From the NCBI GenBank assembly GCA_016124635.1, contig WGNJ01000002.1, positions 124,001 through 188,000 on the forward strand: a stretch of 64,000 nucleotides of DNA. The letters run 5' to 3'. Positions 55,655 to 64,000 of the stretch are shown here, piece by piece (within the stretch, counting starts at the first letter, position 1; each line of letters starts with the position of its first letter). The DNA comes from Alphaproteobacteria bacterium. Its GTDB lineage: Bacteria > Pseudomonadota > Alphaproteobacteria > Micropepsales > Micropepsaceae. Position numbers and translations under genes: made by a program. The notes below the pieces were generated by a model. That model saw only the letters and a list, made by a program, of their open reading frames with translations, had not been told where the DNA came from and did no database searches.

Positions 55655-55761
55655 CGTCTCTCCTCCGCGAAGCCGTCCAGCCCGAGATGAACAAGGCAAC
55701 TAAGCGCCGGCCCGCGCGGCGGGCAAGAGCGCAGATCTTCAAAAATCGCAGCGGCGGCTGT

Positions 55762-56769
55762 TTACTGCTCGAATCCGACGCCCGGTTTGAGGCGTGGCGC
55801 GATGAGCTCGATGCGGTTCGTCCAAATCCCGCCACTATAGTCCGACGGCAGCCGCACCAGATCGTCTTCGCTGTCGATCCCCGGCGTACCCGTCTCTCCG
55901 AGCGCAACGGCTCCGACGACGAAAGCTTCGCTGCCGACGGCGTGCATGCGTTCGAGGAACAGGTTCGGCCAACCCCAAACGAGCCAGCTCATGTTGACCG
56001 GTACGAGTACGATCGTATCTCGGCACGCGTCGGGCATCGTCCCGCTCCAGCCGATGGCGATGTAGCGTAGACCGCAATCCAGGAGTGATTTGCGCGACAT
56101 CACGCGCATCGAGGGGATTCGTTCGTGCAACCGCTCGATCGGCTTGTCGCCTCCATAAGCCATCAACAGGCTTCGCTGTGCGGGAGGCAGCTGCGTCAAG
56201 CGATCGGCCAAGAGATCGCCTTCATGCGGATCGTTGCTCTTGACGTTGATGAGGAACCGTTTGTCCGGAAAATTCGCGAGCACCTCGTCGAGCGATGGCA
56301 TCAACCCGATGCCCCTCCCGCGAAACGGAAAGGTCTTGCCGTTGTCGGCCGTGTAGCCGTAACCGATGTCGAGCGCTTTCAATTCGGCAAGCGTGTGTTC
56401 GCGCGTGACGCCGTGTCCGTTGGTGCGGCAGTCGACCGTCCAATCGTGAAACACGGCGAAATGTCCGTCCGTCGTCGGATGCACGTCGAACTCGACGATG
56501 TCGGCGCCGGCGGCGAACGTCGCTTTCATCGAGGCGATCGTGTTTTCGAGATAGCGATGTGTCGGTGGATGAATGCGCTTCGCGGTGCAAGTCGTGTTCG
56601 TCAAACCGTCGCGAGAAAACGTCTGCGACATTCCCCGATGCGCCAGCAGCGTCACCTGCCCGCGGTAGTTCGACCAAAACGAAGCGTTGAGCACCGCCGC
56701 CGCTGCAACCGCCACGATTAGCGTCGCGAGTGTCCAAAAGATCGTCTTGAATATCCGCCGCATCCACAT
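55762..56769 (-). CDS. Glycerophosphodiester phosphodiesterase family protein, membrane-anchored
   Basis: A 335-residue TIM-barrel protein with an N-terminal membrane anchor (IFWTLATLIVAVAAAAVL). The GDPD motifs are present: LLAHRGMSQTF, ENTIASMKATFAAGADIVEFDVHPT and HFAVFHDWTVDCRTNG, with the metal and catalytic residues. The catalytic domain is predicted to face the periplasm. An insertion after the first motif (about residues 50-72) contains two Cys residues. The substrate may be a lipid head-group or other phosphodiester. Confidence 0.92.
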   Translation of the reverse strand: MWMRRIFKTIFWTLATLIVAVAAAAVLNASFWSNYRGQVTLLAHRGMSQTFSRDGLTNTTCTAKRIHPPTHRYLENTIASMKATFAAGADIVEFDVHPTTDGHFAVFHDWTVDCRTNGHGVTREHTLAELKALDIGYGYTADNGKTFPFRGRGIGLMPSLDEVLANFPDKRFLINVKSNDPHEGDLLADRLTQLPPAQRSLLMAYGGDKPIERLHERIPSMRVMSRKSLLDCGLRYIAIGWSGTMPDACRDTIVLVPVNMSWLVWGWPNLFLERMHAVGSEAFVVGAVALGETGTPGIDSEDDLVRLPSDYSGGIWTNRIELIAPRLKPGVGFEQ

Positions 56770-56867
56770 GCGAGAGAGCCTACAGGCGCGGAGAACAAAT
56801 CGCGCGTACGTTGGTCACGTCATCGCAATTAACGGCAATGGCGACGCCGGGACAACGGGCTCGGCGT

Positions 56868-57884
56868 CTATTTGATGAAATCGGCCGATGGGTGCGCGCG
56901 CGGATACTGTCGCAAGAATGACAAATAGCGCGCGAAGGTCTTATCGCTCTGCGTCAGCGTGCCGGGGCGAAAGCGCATCGTCTCCATGATCGGTAGATCC
57001 TCGCCCACGACGCGGATCTCGAAATCGAGCACGAAGTCGAGCCACGCGGCGACCTCGTCGGGCGTTCCGTCCGAGATCTTCCCCGCCGCGACCATGAAGT
57101 TTTTTGATTTCCCCGGGCGCGGCAATCCCATCGGCACCAGGAAGCCGAACCATTTTCCGTTGATATAGGTGCTTTGATAGTAGAGGGACGTTCCGTACAC
57201 GCCGATCGAATTCTCCACGTGCTCGCCGTTCACGTGCGTGCCGACGAAATCGTAGCAGCATGAGTGATCGGTCCACCGTACGAGATCGTGAGGATCGGCT
57301 TGTCCGAAAGTAATCCCATGCAGCGCCTTGATGTGTTGCATGTCCGGCGTGTTGCAGCATTGAACCCAAGGATCGACGCCCGAAAGGCCGGGAAGTTCGA
57401 TCGTCTTGAACGCGAGTTCGTCTTCGGGGAATGGGAACGAAGGCAAATCGTAGAGCGGGGCATCACCGTTGAACGCCCACACCAGGCCGTAGCGCTCCTG
57501 CGTCGGAAACACGAACAGGCAAGCGTTGGGCGGCGGCGGATCGCCGACCATTGTCTTGGTGCACACGCCGTCGAGATTGTATTCCCAGTGATGAAAGGCG
57601 CAGCGCAGCGAGTCGCCGATCATTTTTCCGACCTCGAGACTCGCGCCCATATGCGGGCAATAGGCGCTCGCCACCTGCACGCGCCCGTCGGCGCCCCGGT
57701 AGACCACAACGCGTCCGTCAAGAAAGTCGTAGCCTTTGACCGTTTCAGGCGGAACGTCGCTTGAGAGGCAGATTGGAAACCAGCTCTGCGTGAAAAGCCC
57801 GTCTTCGCCTTCGTTGAGGACCCGCTTCGGTCCCGGCGGGGGTGTCCTCGGATTGGTGTGCTGCGCGTGTAGACTTGTACTCAT
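56868..57884 (-). CDS. Rieske [2Fe-2S] ring-hydroxylating oxygenase alpha-type subunit
   Basis: A 338-residue oxygenase. The Rieske cluster is Cys76-x-His78 and Cys95-x2-His98. The mononuclear iron ligands lie in NTPDMQHIKALHG (D-x2-H-x4-H) with a later Asp. The size resembles VanA/KshA-type single-component terminal oxygenases. The start at 57884 overlaps the SRPBCC gene stop (ATGA). No reductase gene is adjacent. A TetR gene diverges from the operon, so an aromatic or steroid-like inducer is possible. Confidence 0.9.
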   Translation of the reverse strand: MSTSLHAQHTNPRTPPPGPKRVLNEGEDGLFTQSWFPICLSSDVPPETVKGYDFLDGRVVVYRGADGRVQVASAYCPHMGASLEVGKMIGDSLRCAFHHWEYNLDGVCTKTMVGDPPPPNACLFVFPTQERYGLVWAFNGDAPLYDLPSFPFPEDELAFKTIELPGLSGVDPWVQCCNTPDMQHIKALHGITFGQADPHDLVRWTDHSCCYDFVGTHVNGEHVENSIGVYGTSLYYQSTYINGKWFGFLVPMGLPRPGKSKNFMVAAGKISDGTPDEVAAWLDFVLDFEIRVVGEDLPIMETMRFRPGTLTQSDKTFARYLSFLRQYPRAHPSADFIK

Positions 57885-58342
57885 CGTCTCGGTTCCGCAT
57901 TGGGTTTGACGTTTTCGACTTGTGCGCGAATGAAACTGATGTTGGCCTCTTGCATACCGCCGTAGATCTCGCGCCATTGCGCCGCCGTGATCCCAAGCGG
58001 CGTGAACTCGCAGGCAAAGCGGATGGAACAGGCCTTTGCGCCCGCCGGCGTCACGCGGACATGGCCTACATACTCAGCGAGCGGAAAGTCCGCGGTGTCG
58101 ATAAGGCGGTAGCTGTAGGCAAGATCGGCGGCTGAGATAGTTTCCAACCGTTCGCGGATCGTGCGTCCGTCGCCGAGCGTGATCGTGCGCGTGGCACCCG
58201 CCACCGGCCGGCGTTCGTCATAATCGACGCGCTTGAAGAATCCTCCCGGCAACATCGTTTCCAGGCTTTCCCAGCGGAGAAAGGGCCAAACACGCTCGGC
58301 TGGTGCAGCAAGACGGGCAGCGACGGTGGCGTGCTCGAACAT
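57881..58342 (-). CDS. SRPBCC (polyketide-cyclase-like) family protein
   Basis: A 153-residue helix-grip protein with MFEHATVAARLAAPAERVWPFLRW at the N-terminus and a long C-terminal helix ending MQEANISFIRAQVEN. Such proteins bind hydrophobic ligands. The start at 58342 is chosen because upstream residues run through the operator. It is the first gene of the operon with the Rieske oxygenase and may present or remove its substrate. Confidence 0.88.
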   Translation of the reverse strand: MFEHATVAARLAAPAERVWPFLRWESLETMLPGGFFKRVDYDERRPVAGATRTITLGDGRTIRERLETISAADLAYSYRLIDTADFPLAEYVGHVRVTPAGAKACSIRFACEFTPLGITAAQWREIYGGMQEANISFIRAQVENVKPNAEPRR

Positions 58343-58388
58343 TGACACTCCTGCGACCACAGCAAGGGCGGCCCGAAGGTCACGATAT

Positions 58389-58412
58389 AATTGACCGGCG
58401 GGTCGGTCAATT
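58389..58412. promoter_or_regulatory. Inverted repeat, probable TetR operator of the Rieske operon
   Basis: AATTGACC and GGTCAATT (8 bp, perfect) flank an 8-base centre. It lies between the divergent SRPBCC-Rieske operon and the tetR gene at 58477. The half-site GGTCAA is common in TetR-family operators. Repression of both directions is inferred. Confidence 0.75.
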
Positions 58413-58476
58413 ATTATTGGAGTGAACGTGGTGCCGGTGCTAAGGCCGCGATGCGGCAATTGAGGTTGATTCGACT

Positions 58477-59106
58477 ATGGCCCGCATCGTCGACAAAGAC
58501 GCGAAGAAGCGCGGCATTATCGAAGCCGCCGCCGTTGTCTTCGCCCGCGATGGCTTTGCCAACGCCAAGATGGCCGATGTCGCGGAGGAAGCGGGCATCG
58601 GCAAGGGTACGGTCTACGAGTATTTCCCATCCAAGGAGGACTTATTCCTGGAACTCTGCCGTCATCTCGTGCGCTGGCCCCAGGACAAGAGCCGATTCCT
58701 CGGCGACCCGCGCGAAGGATTGAAAACGGTGATCGTCGCGGTGTTGGAGAGCTACGAAAAAGCCTCCTCCTTCTTCACGATCTTGATCGACTACTGGTCC
58801 GTGGTGGTGCGCGACAAGAACGCAAAGCGCGATCTGTTCTTGGCGCAAGGCGAGGGTTTCTACGATTACCCTCGGCGTTTGGTGGCGGAAGTCGTACGCA
58901 CCGGCCAAGCGCGAAAAGTCTTCTCCCGAGCATTCACGGCGGAAAAGATCGCGCAAATCATCATCGCTGCGATTGAAGGCTTGCGCATTCAGCGCATGCT
59001 TGATCCGCGCCATGTCGACATGGACGCCGACATCAAGCTTCTCACTCATTTCGTGATGGCCGGCCTAAAGCCGGGCAATGCCGCCAGGCGAACGCCTGCG
59101 AGATGA
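58477..59106 (+). CDS. TetR family transcriptional regulator
   Basis: A 209-residue regulator with the N-terminal HTH (AKMADVAEEAGIGKGTVYEYF, then PSKEDLFLELCRH) and a helical C-terminal ligand domain. It diverges from the SRPBCC-Rieske operon and probably represses it through the repeat at 58389-58412. A strong terminator follows. Confidence 0.92.
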   Translation: MARIVDKDAKKRGIIEAAAVVFARDGFANAKMADVAEEAGIGKGTVYEYFPSKEDLFLELCRHLVRWPQDKSRFLGDPREGLKTVIVAVLESYEKASSFFTILIDYWSVVVRDKNAKRDLFLAQGEGFYDYPRRLVAEVVRTGQARKVFSRAFTAEKIAQIIIAAIEGLRIQRMLDPRHVDMDADIKLLTHFVMAGLKPGNAARRTPAR

Positions 59107-59145
59107 TCCAGCTACGAGCGGCGAACAGAAGGCGACAGAAAGGAT

Positions 59146-59166
59146 GGGGCGGGAAAATCCCGCCCC
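59146..59166. terminator. Bidirectional hairpin between tetR and lolA
   Basis: GGGGCGGGA and TCCCGCCCC form a perfect 9-bp stem with a 3-base loop, in the 69-bp gap between convergent tetR and lolA. T-rich sequence is short on both sides (CTTGCTTC; ATCCTTTC), but the GC stem is strong and can serve both directions. Confidence 0.75.
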
Positions 59167-59175
59167 TTGCTTCGC

Positions 59176-59802
59176 CTAGTCTTGGCGCCGGCGGAATTTG
59201 TTTTGATCTTGCAAGATGAATTTCGACGGATCGATCTGCACCTGGGTCTTCATATTCTTGAGTGCGATCATCGTTTGCAGACCCTGCGCGTCGGTGATGA
59301 TCCATTGACGCAATTCGATCGCCGGGTCCGAAAAGATCAAGGTCACCTGCCCTTTAAGGGGACCCGAATCCTGGCGCGCGGTCACGCGCAAGGTGCCCGA
59401 CTGATGGTCGACCGCGACGACGTTCGCGTCGTGCGCGATGTCGATGCCGTCTTTCAGAATGATGCTTAAGGGATTCTCGAGCAGCGGATAGCGATCAACC
59501 GTGCGCAATTGACTGTTCGACACCGCGATTGTCTGGCCGTCCGAGACGATGAGGTAGGGCGAGGGCGGGGCGTATTCGAAACGCATGCGTCCGGGCTTCT
59601 TCGCGTAGACTACGCCTTGGTCGAGTTCGCCGTTCGGTCCCACCTGCACGAAACCGGCTTGTAGTGAGCTGATGGAATTCAAATAGTCGGACACGCGCTT
59701 GAGATCGGCGATATCCCGGGCCGACAGCGCGGCGTGCGCGTTGGCGACGGCCGCAAGGGCCATGAGCGGCACAAGAACAAAGAGGCGGAAAAGCCTGGAC
59801 AT
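59176..59802 (-). CDS. lolA: Outer-membrane lipoprotein carrier LolA family protein
   Basis: Periplasmic carrier that takes lipoproteins from LolCDE to the outer membrane. The 208-residue precursor has a signal peptide (LFVLVPLMALAAVANAHA). The LolA pattern is present: LNSISSLQAGFVQVGPNGEL, YAKKPGRMRFEYAPP, LIVSDGQTIAVSN, and LKNMKTQVQIDPSKF. In many Alphaproteobacteria lolA follows ftsK; here the upstream gap has no such gene. Confidence 0.92.
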   Translation of the reverse strand: MSRLFRLFVLVPLMALAAVANAHAALSARDIADLKRVSDYLNSISSLQAGFVQVGPNGELDQGVVYAKKPGRMRFEYAPPSPYLIVSDGQTIAVSNSQLRTVDRYPLLENPLSIILKDGIDIAHDANVVAVDHQSGTLRVTARQDSGPLKGQVTLIFSDPAIELRQWIITDAQGLQTMIALKNMKTQVQIDPSKFILQDQNKFRRRQD

Positions 59803-60131
59803 AGGGGTCGAAGCCTGTAGTGGTCGATTGGGGCAAAACGATGGAGCGCCAAAGCCCGAACGAGCGGCGCACCGAACTCATGGCACAATAGCACAGCGGT
59901 CGAGCCTTGCGCATCGGGCAGGGCGCGCAACTTTCGCGTGAACCTGGGGGAACTCATAGACGGCGAAGGCCGACCGAAGCGACTGGGCGCCGCTCAAGCG
60001 TACCTCGGTTCGCCGGGCGCGAGCGGGAAGGGGCGCGCAACTCTCACAGCGTGTCGCGGTCGGAGGCCCTGAGCTATTCTAAATTTTAGTTCACTCCGGC
60101 GGCGTTCTTCGCCATGCACTGGAGTATCGTC
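59803..60131. other. Non-coding gap between lolA and the papain-like gene
   Basis: No gene is supported in these 329 bases, which should hold divergent promoters. GGGCGCGCAACT occurs twice as a direct repeat (59921-59932 and 60031-60042), 110 bp apart. An AT-rich patch CTATTCTAAATTTTAG at 60074-60089 may be part of the promoter of the rightward gene. Confidence 0.5.
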
Positions 60132-61082
60132 ATGCGGCTAGCGGCGCTTGTTTTGTTTCTTGGTTGCGCATCCGCCATCGCGTCTCCAGCTTTGGCCGCG
60201 CCCCCGATCAAGACCGGGCCTGTTTCCTCGCAGCCGATACTACCCAAAGGCGTCGACCTTCGTCCTGAGATTGATGCACGCGGTCTGACTGTTCGCGATC
60301 AAGACGGTCGCGGCACCTGCACCATTTTCGCGACGTCGTTTCTTATCGAATACATGCAGCCGAATCGGCCGCCCGGCTGGCGCGCATCCGTCGAATATCT
60401 GAATTGGGCTGCGAACAGTGGCATTGGCCGCGCCTACGACGGCGGATTCTTCGAGGATGTCGGAGATGGTTACGCGAAGTACGGCGAAGTCTCGGAAGCG
60501 GAGCTGCCTTACCAAACCAATTACGATCCGAACTTGAAGATTCCGGCGAACCTCTTGGCGGAAGGAAAAGCCAACCGCCGGCTCTTGCCCTCGATGATCA
60601 GTCCTTGGGACGGAACGTATGGCCTGTCGCGCGATATCATGACGCAAATCTTCAAGTTGTTGGACCAAGGCGTGCCTGTCGCGGCCGGCTTCCAGCTCAA
60701 TGATGCGATCACCACCGCCAAATTCGGCGGCGTCACTGCGTGGGATACCGAGCCGCCAGGCCCGAACCGAGTAGAACATACGATGGCGATCGTCGGCTAT
60801 CAGCAATGGCTCGGCGGCGCCGGCGGAGGCGGCTACTTCATCCTCCGCAACTCCGCTGGGCCGAACGCCGGCGATCACGGCTATGTTTACGCGAGCTTCC
60901 GGTTCGTCGCACGCAATGTTGACGATGTGATGGTCTTTCGCGCTGCGCCGCGCATCGCTCTGCCGCAGACCTACGAGCGCATGCGGCCCTTCAGAAAACC
61001 AATTCCCTACCGCGAGCGTCGCTTCGCGCCGATTGACATGGTGCGCCAGCTGTCCAATCGAACGCGTGCTGTCCCGCACTGA
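60132..61082 (+). CDS. Secreted papain-like (C1 family) cysteine peptidase
   Basis: A 316-residue precursor with a signal peptide (MRLAALVLFLGCASAIASPALA). The catalytic pattern of C1 peptidases is present: Gln and Cys in VRDQDGRGTCTIFATSFLIE, His in RVEHTMAIVGYQQW and Asn in FILRNSAG. There is no obvious propeptide of the usual length. The ATG at 60132 has GGAG 7 bp upstream and is preferred to an ATG at 60114. It converges on the VanW-GT gene with 3 bp between stops. Confidence 0.85.
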   Translation: MRLAALVLFLGCASAIASPALAAPPIKTGPVSSQPILPKGVDLRPEIDARGLTVRDQDGRGTCTIFATSFLIEYMQPNRPPGWRASVEYLNWAANSGIGRAYDGGFFEDVGDGYAKYGEVSEAELPYQTNYDPNLKIPANLLAEGKANRRLLPSMISPWDGTYGLSRDIMTQIFKLLDQGVPVAAGFQLNDAITTAKFGGVTAWDTEPPGPNRVEHTMAIVGYQQWLGGAGGGGYFILRNSAGPNAGDHGYVYASFRFVARNVDDVMVFRAAPRIALPQTYERMRPFRKPIPYRERRFAPIDMVRQLSNRTRAVPH

Positions 61083-61085
61083 GGC

Positions 61086-62897
61086 TCAGCCGCAGAGTAG
61101 CCTCGCCCGCAGAGCGGCAATGAGCGCATCGATGTTGCCGGAGGGAATGGTTTCGACGCCGTCACGCGGTCCAAGCCCGCACGCCGCCGTCGCGATCACG
61201 GGAACGCCGGCGGCGAGCGCGCCCAGCAGATGGCGTGGCCGCTCCTCAGCGACGGCGGGCTGCACGACGGCGCAAACTTCGGAAAGCCAATTCTCTGACG
61301 CGCGCGAGGTCGACACACCGTCCCAAAAGCCCGCGCCTTCGAGGCCGCTGCCGAGCAACACGACCTCGAGCCCTAGTGCCTTTGCCGCCTCGCGCAGCTC
61401 GTATGCGCCCTTGCGCGCAATGGTCGGCCCGGGGAAGGCGATCTTCTTGATTGCATCGGACGCGCGCAGAACTGGTGCGATCTTCGGCATCGCCCATGGC
61501 AGCAATTCGGATTTGCCCGGATACATGGCGGCGATTTCGGCGTGCGGCGTCACGATGCGCGAAGCGTAGGCCAACGCTTCGCGCTCCGCCTTCACGAGCC
61601 ACGCGGGCGCGCGAAAATCGCCAAGTGTCTTGCGCTCGGGATGTCGCGCCAAAGCCGCATCGAGCCTGGCCTGAAGCGCGGTCATCGGCAGGCGCGTCAT
61701 CAGCACGGTGACGTCGCGACCGCCGAGATCGCCGTTCCGCCACACGAACGGCAGCAGCGATTGCGCGATCACGACAGTCTCGACTTCGGGTCCGAGCAGC
61801 CGCGACAGCCGCAGCGCGATCCGCTGCGCCCCGTTGATCTCAGCCGTGCGGCGCGCGGGTCCCTGCGCTTTGCCGCGAATGGCGAGCGCACGTTTGAGTG
61901 TCGCCACGGGTGCCGAGCCGACGCGGCCGAAGCCGTCGGTCGGCCAGCGATAGCGCGCAAGTCGAAGGCGCGCCCCGTCGAGCGGTAAGCCGAGAACGTC
62001 GTGCTTCGTGCGCTTTGTGCCGACGTAGGCGCGAAACTCGGGCCAATTCTCGTCCACCAGAAACGCGGCGCGTCCTTCGCTCGGCCGTTCGCACACGTCG
62101 GTTTTTTCGTGCCTGAAACACGCGGTCTCGTTGCAGGTGCTGCAGCTCTGCGCCGGCGCTCCGTCTCGCAATATCGTGCGGACCCGAAGCGATGGCTTTT
62201 CCTTTGCCGTTGTCGACGGACGCAGAAAGGCGGGCATTTCCGCTGTCAGCGGTCCGCGCTTCAAGCGCAGGACCAATTCGTCCCGCTCGACCTTCGCCTC
62301 GAGAAGCAAGGTCACGTCGGAACGAAAGCGCAGATCGACGTAATTCCACGCGACGGTCGCGTCTTGTCCTTGCGCCGCCACCGAGCCGGGTACGATACGA
62401 GAATGCGCGTGCCGCTCGACGATCTCGCAGCCGGCCTGACACGCGACGTCGTAAAGCGCATTCGAGAGCTGGCAGAGACCGCCGCCTGTCGAGGGCACCA
62501 GGCAGCCTTGCTGCAGCATGCGCCCGGTGACGAAGCCGCGCCGCTTGGTCGCGCGCCCGATCTGTGCCCAAAAACTGAAAGTCGCGCCCGGTTCGATCAG
62601 AACATGATCGAGCTTGGCGCACGCGCGGCGCAAATTCTGGACCTTGCCGAGCTGATAGATGCGTTCGGCATCGCGCTCATCCGACCACAGCTTGGTTCGC
62701 GATTGCACGAGTGTGGTGGCAAAGCCGGCGCCGTCGCTCTTGCGGCACGGCCGTACCCGCGCGCGCAGATTGTGCAACATGCGCCGCATCTGCAGCACCG
62801 TGACCTTGGCGCGAAAGACGGCGGCTGAAAGCGGGGTAGGGACATCGCTACGCGCCGCAGCCGGCGCCAGCACAAGCAACGGAGTGGGTTGCGTCAT
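61086..62897 (-). CDS. VanW-domain and glycosyltransferase-like fusion protein
   Basis: A 603-residue protein with no evident signal peptide. Residues about 70-215 are a VanW domain (EPGATFSFWAQIGRATKRRGF, then PSTGGGLCQLSNALYDVACQ). A cysteine cluster follows near 263-285 (CSTCNETACF...DVC). Residues about 300-600 look like a GT-B-type glycosyltransferase or related transferase (LAYASRIVTPHAEIAAMYPG, FPGPTIARKGAYELREAAKALG, RPRHLLGALAAGVPVIAT). The fusion suggests envelope glycan modification. The substrate is unknown. Confidence 0.8.
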   Translation of the reverse strand: MTQPTPLLVLAPAAARSDVPTPLSAAVFRAKVTVLQMRRMLHNLRARVRPCRKSDGAGFATTLVQSRTKLWSDERDAERIYQLGKVQNLRRACAKLDHVLIEPGATFSFWAQIGRATKRRGFVTGRMLQQGCLVPSTGGGLCQLSNALYDVACQAGCEIVERHAHSRIVPGSVAAQGQDATVAWNYVDLRFRSDVTLLLEAKVERDELVLRLKRGPLTAEMPAFLRPSTTAKEKPSLRVRTILRDGAPAQSCSTCNETACFRHEKTDVCERPSEGRAAFLVDENWPEFRAYVGTKRTKHDVLGLPLDGARLRLARYRWPTDGFGRVGSAPVATLKRALAIRGKAQGPARRTAEINGAQRIALRLSRLLGPEVETVVIAQSLLPFVWRNGDLGGRDVTVLMTRLPMTALQARLDAALARHPERKTLGDFRAPAWLVKAEREALAYASRIVTPHAEIAAMYPGKSELLPWAMPKIAPVLRASDAIKKIAFPGPTIARKGAYELREAAKALGLEVVLLGSGLEGAGFWDGVSTSRASENWLSEVCAVVQPAVAEERPRHLLGALAAGVPVIATAACGLGPRDGVETIPSGNIDALIAALRARLLCG

Positions 62898-63017
62898 GGT
62901 CTCACTCTCACGTCCCCCGTCCCCATGGGCAGAGATGCCGACGAATCGAGGCGATGTTAAGGCGCGATGATGGCTGGGCGCGTAGACCTGTGCCGTTGAT
63001 CACAAGCCACAAACCAC

Positions 63018-63044
63018 AAAAAAGAGGCGGCCCGATGGACCGCC
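63018..63044 (-). terminator. Intrinsic terminator of the OmpA-family gene
   Basis: On the minus strand GGCGGTCC and GGGCCGCC form an 8-bp stem (one G-T pair) with a 3-base loop, followed by TCTTTTTT. It starts 28 bp after the stop of the ompA-like gene. Classic Rho-independent structure. Confidence 0.9.
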
Positions 63045-63071
63045 CCGACCTCGGTGAGTTAACGCGCGGGC

Positions 63072-64000
63072 TCAATTCAGGTCGACCGTCGCGCGCCGGT
63101 TCTGCGGCTCCTTCACGCCGTCTCCCGTTTGGACCATGAGCTCGGTTTCACCCTTGCCCGAGGCCGAGATCGCGTCGTGCGGGACGCCCTTGCCTTCGAG
63201 ATTTGAGGCCGCCGCGTGAGCGCGGCATTCCGAAAGCTTCTGGTTGTAGCGCTGTGAGCCGGAGGTGTCGGTGTGCCCGACGATCGTCACACTGGCCGAC
63301 CCCATGCTCTTTGCGGCTGACGCCGCCTCGCTGAGGACGTTGTCCGCTTCCGCCGTGATGTTGCACTTATTGAAACCGAAGAAGATCACGAAGTGCGCCG
63401 GCGGCGGTGGTGGCGGTGCCGGCGGCGGAGGCGGCGCGGCCTCCATCGGCTCTTCGTCCGGCGACAGGTCGAAGCGCAAGCCCACGGTCACCGTGTGCTT
63501 CTGGATGTCGTCCGTATCGTTGATGAGATGCCCGAAGAAAGGACCGGAGTTCAGGTCGGGCGAACTGACGTGCAGATAGCGGTAGTTCAGCGTGAGATCA
63601 GTCCGACTGCCGATCGCATAGCTGAGACCGACGATTCCCTGATAGGCAAAACGCCACTGTTTGATGTCCGCGGCCGGATTCAGTTTCCAGTTGACGTCGA
63701 CGCGATCGCCGCCCGCGCCGGCGCCGAGCGACAACATCAGCTTTTGCGTCAGCGGAATGTCGTAGTGGACGTTCGCCATCAAAGTGATTTCTTTGAGCGA
63801 GCCGCTCGCATTCGTCGTGAACGGTCCGCCGAGGCTGGTATTGCCGGAGATCGTATCCATCTTGTTGTCGCGGTAGCCGCCTTCGAACTCCACGCGCCAA
63901 TTGTCGAAAGCGTAGCCGACGGTCGCGAGCACGGCCCAGCCCGCGTCGAAGCTCGCGGTATCGAAATGCGTGTGCGTAATGGTTCCGGATGTGAAGTCCC
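63072..64000 (-). CDS. OmpA family outer-membrane protein, N-terminus beyond window
   Basis: Barrel plus peptidoglycan-binding porin-like protein, cut at the right edge. The visible 309 residues contain beta-barrel strands (VEFEGGYRDNKMDT, LMANVHYDIPLTQKLMLSLG, TDLTLNYRYLHVSS), a Pro-rich hinge and a C-terminal OmpA domain (VIFFGFNKCNITAEADNVL, IVGHTDTSGSQRYNQKLSECRA, NRRATVDL). The frame stays open to 64000, so the real start is further right. A strong terminator follows. Confidence 0.93.
   Translation of the reverse strand, partial: DFTSGTITHTHFDTASFDAGWAVLATVGYAFDNWRVEFEGGYRDNKMDTISGNTSLGGPFTTNASGSLKEITLMANVHYDIPLTQKLMLSLGAGAGGDRVDVNWKLNPAADIKQWRFAYQGIVGLSYAIGSRTDLTLNYRYLHVSSPDLNSGPFFGHLINDTDDIQKHTVTVGLRFDLSPDEEPMEAAPPPPPAPPPPPPAHFVIFFGFNKCNITAEADNVLSEAASAAKSMGSASVTIVGHTDTSGSQRYNQKLSECRAHAAASNLEGKGVPHDAISASGKGETELMVQTGDGVKEPQNRRATVDLN

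Overview
The window is a gene-dense, GC-rich chromosomal segment of an alphaproteobacterium, probably the replication-origin region. Two blocks match the origin neighbourhood known from Caulobacter and other Alphaproteobacteria. Left of about 25.6 kb, mostly on the minus strand, lie parB-parA-rsmG-mnmG-mnmE and rho-hemJ-hemH-hemE. Right of about 26.0 kb, mostly on the plus strand, lie ppsR-maf-aroE-coaE-dnaQ and later secB, a Tim44-domain gene, mltA, smr and hslVU. In Caulobacter the origin Cori lies between hemE and the ppsR (DUF299) gene; here that gap (25601-26007) is AT-richer than its surroundings. The genus cannot be named from sequence alone. No rRNA, tRNA, CRISPR array or insertion sequence was seen.

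Layout. 1-8.0 kb: two drug-efflux modules, an RND pump with its adaptor divergent from a TetR repressor across a perfect palindrome, and an EmrAB-type MFS system with a MarR regulator. 8.2-14.5 kb: chromosome partitioning and tRNA/rRNA modification. 14.6-19.5 kb: YyaL-like thioredoxin-domain protein, dienelactone hydrolase, quinone reductase, small membrane protein and GST. 19.5-25.6 kb: a secreted hypothetical, YjbQ, a GNAT enzyme, Rho and the late haem genes. 26.0-29.7 kb: ppsR to dnaQ.

29.7-35.4 kb interrupts the conserved dnaQ-secB neighbourhood: ompW, a [2Fe-2S] ferredoxin, a ferritin-like diiron protein, a three-PAS protein without an output domain, hemN and a DUF1223 gene. Three FNR/FixK-type boxes (one perfect) precede the first three genes, so this looks like a low-oxygen regulon. 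35.4-43.1 kb: secB, Tim44-like, mltA, smr, an unusual prephenate-dehydratase-like/transmembrane/OmpA-like fusion, and hslVU. 43.4-49.7 kb: a his operon (hisD, two degenerate HisB-like genes, a membrane protein, hisH, hisA, hisF) without a canonical hisB. The two HisB-like proteins retain complementary parts of the metal sites, suggesting a hetero-oligomeric enzyme.

49.9-64 kb is accessory: CYTH-CHAD protein, beta/gamma-crystallin-like secreted protein, glutamine-synthetase-like/PuuD pair, GDPD phosphodiesterase, TetR-controlled Rieske oxygenase operon, LolA, a secreted papain-like protein, a VanW-glycosyltransferase fusion and an OmpA-family porin cut by the window end.
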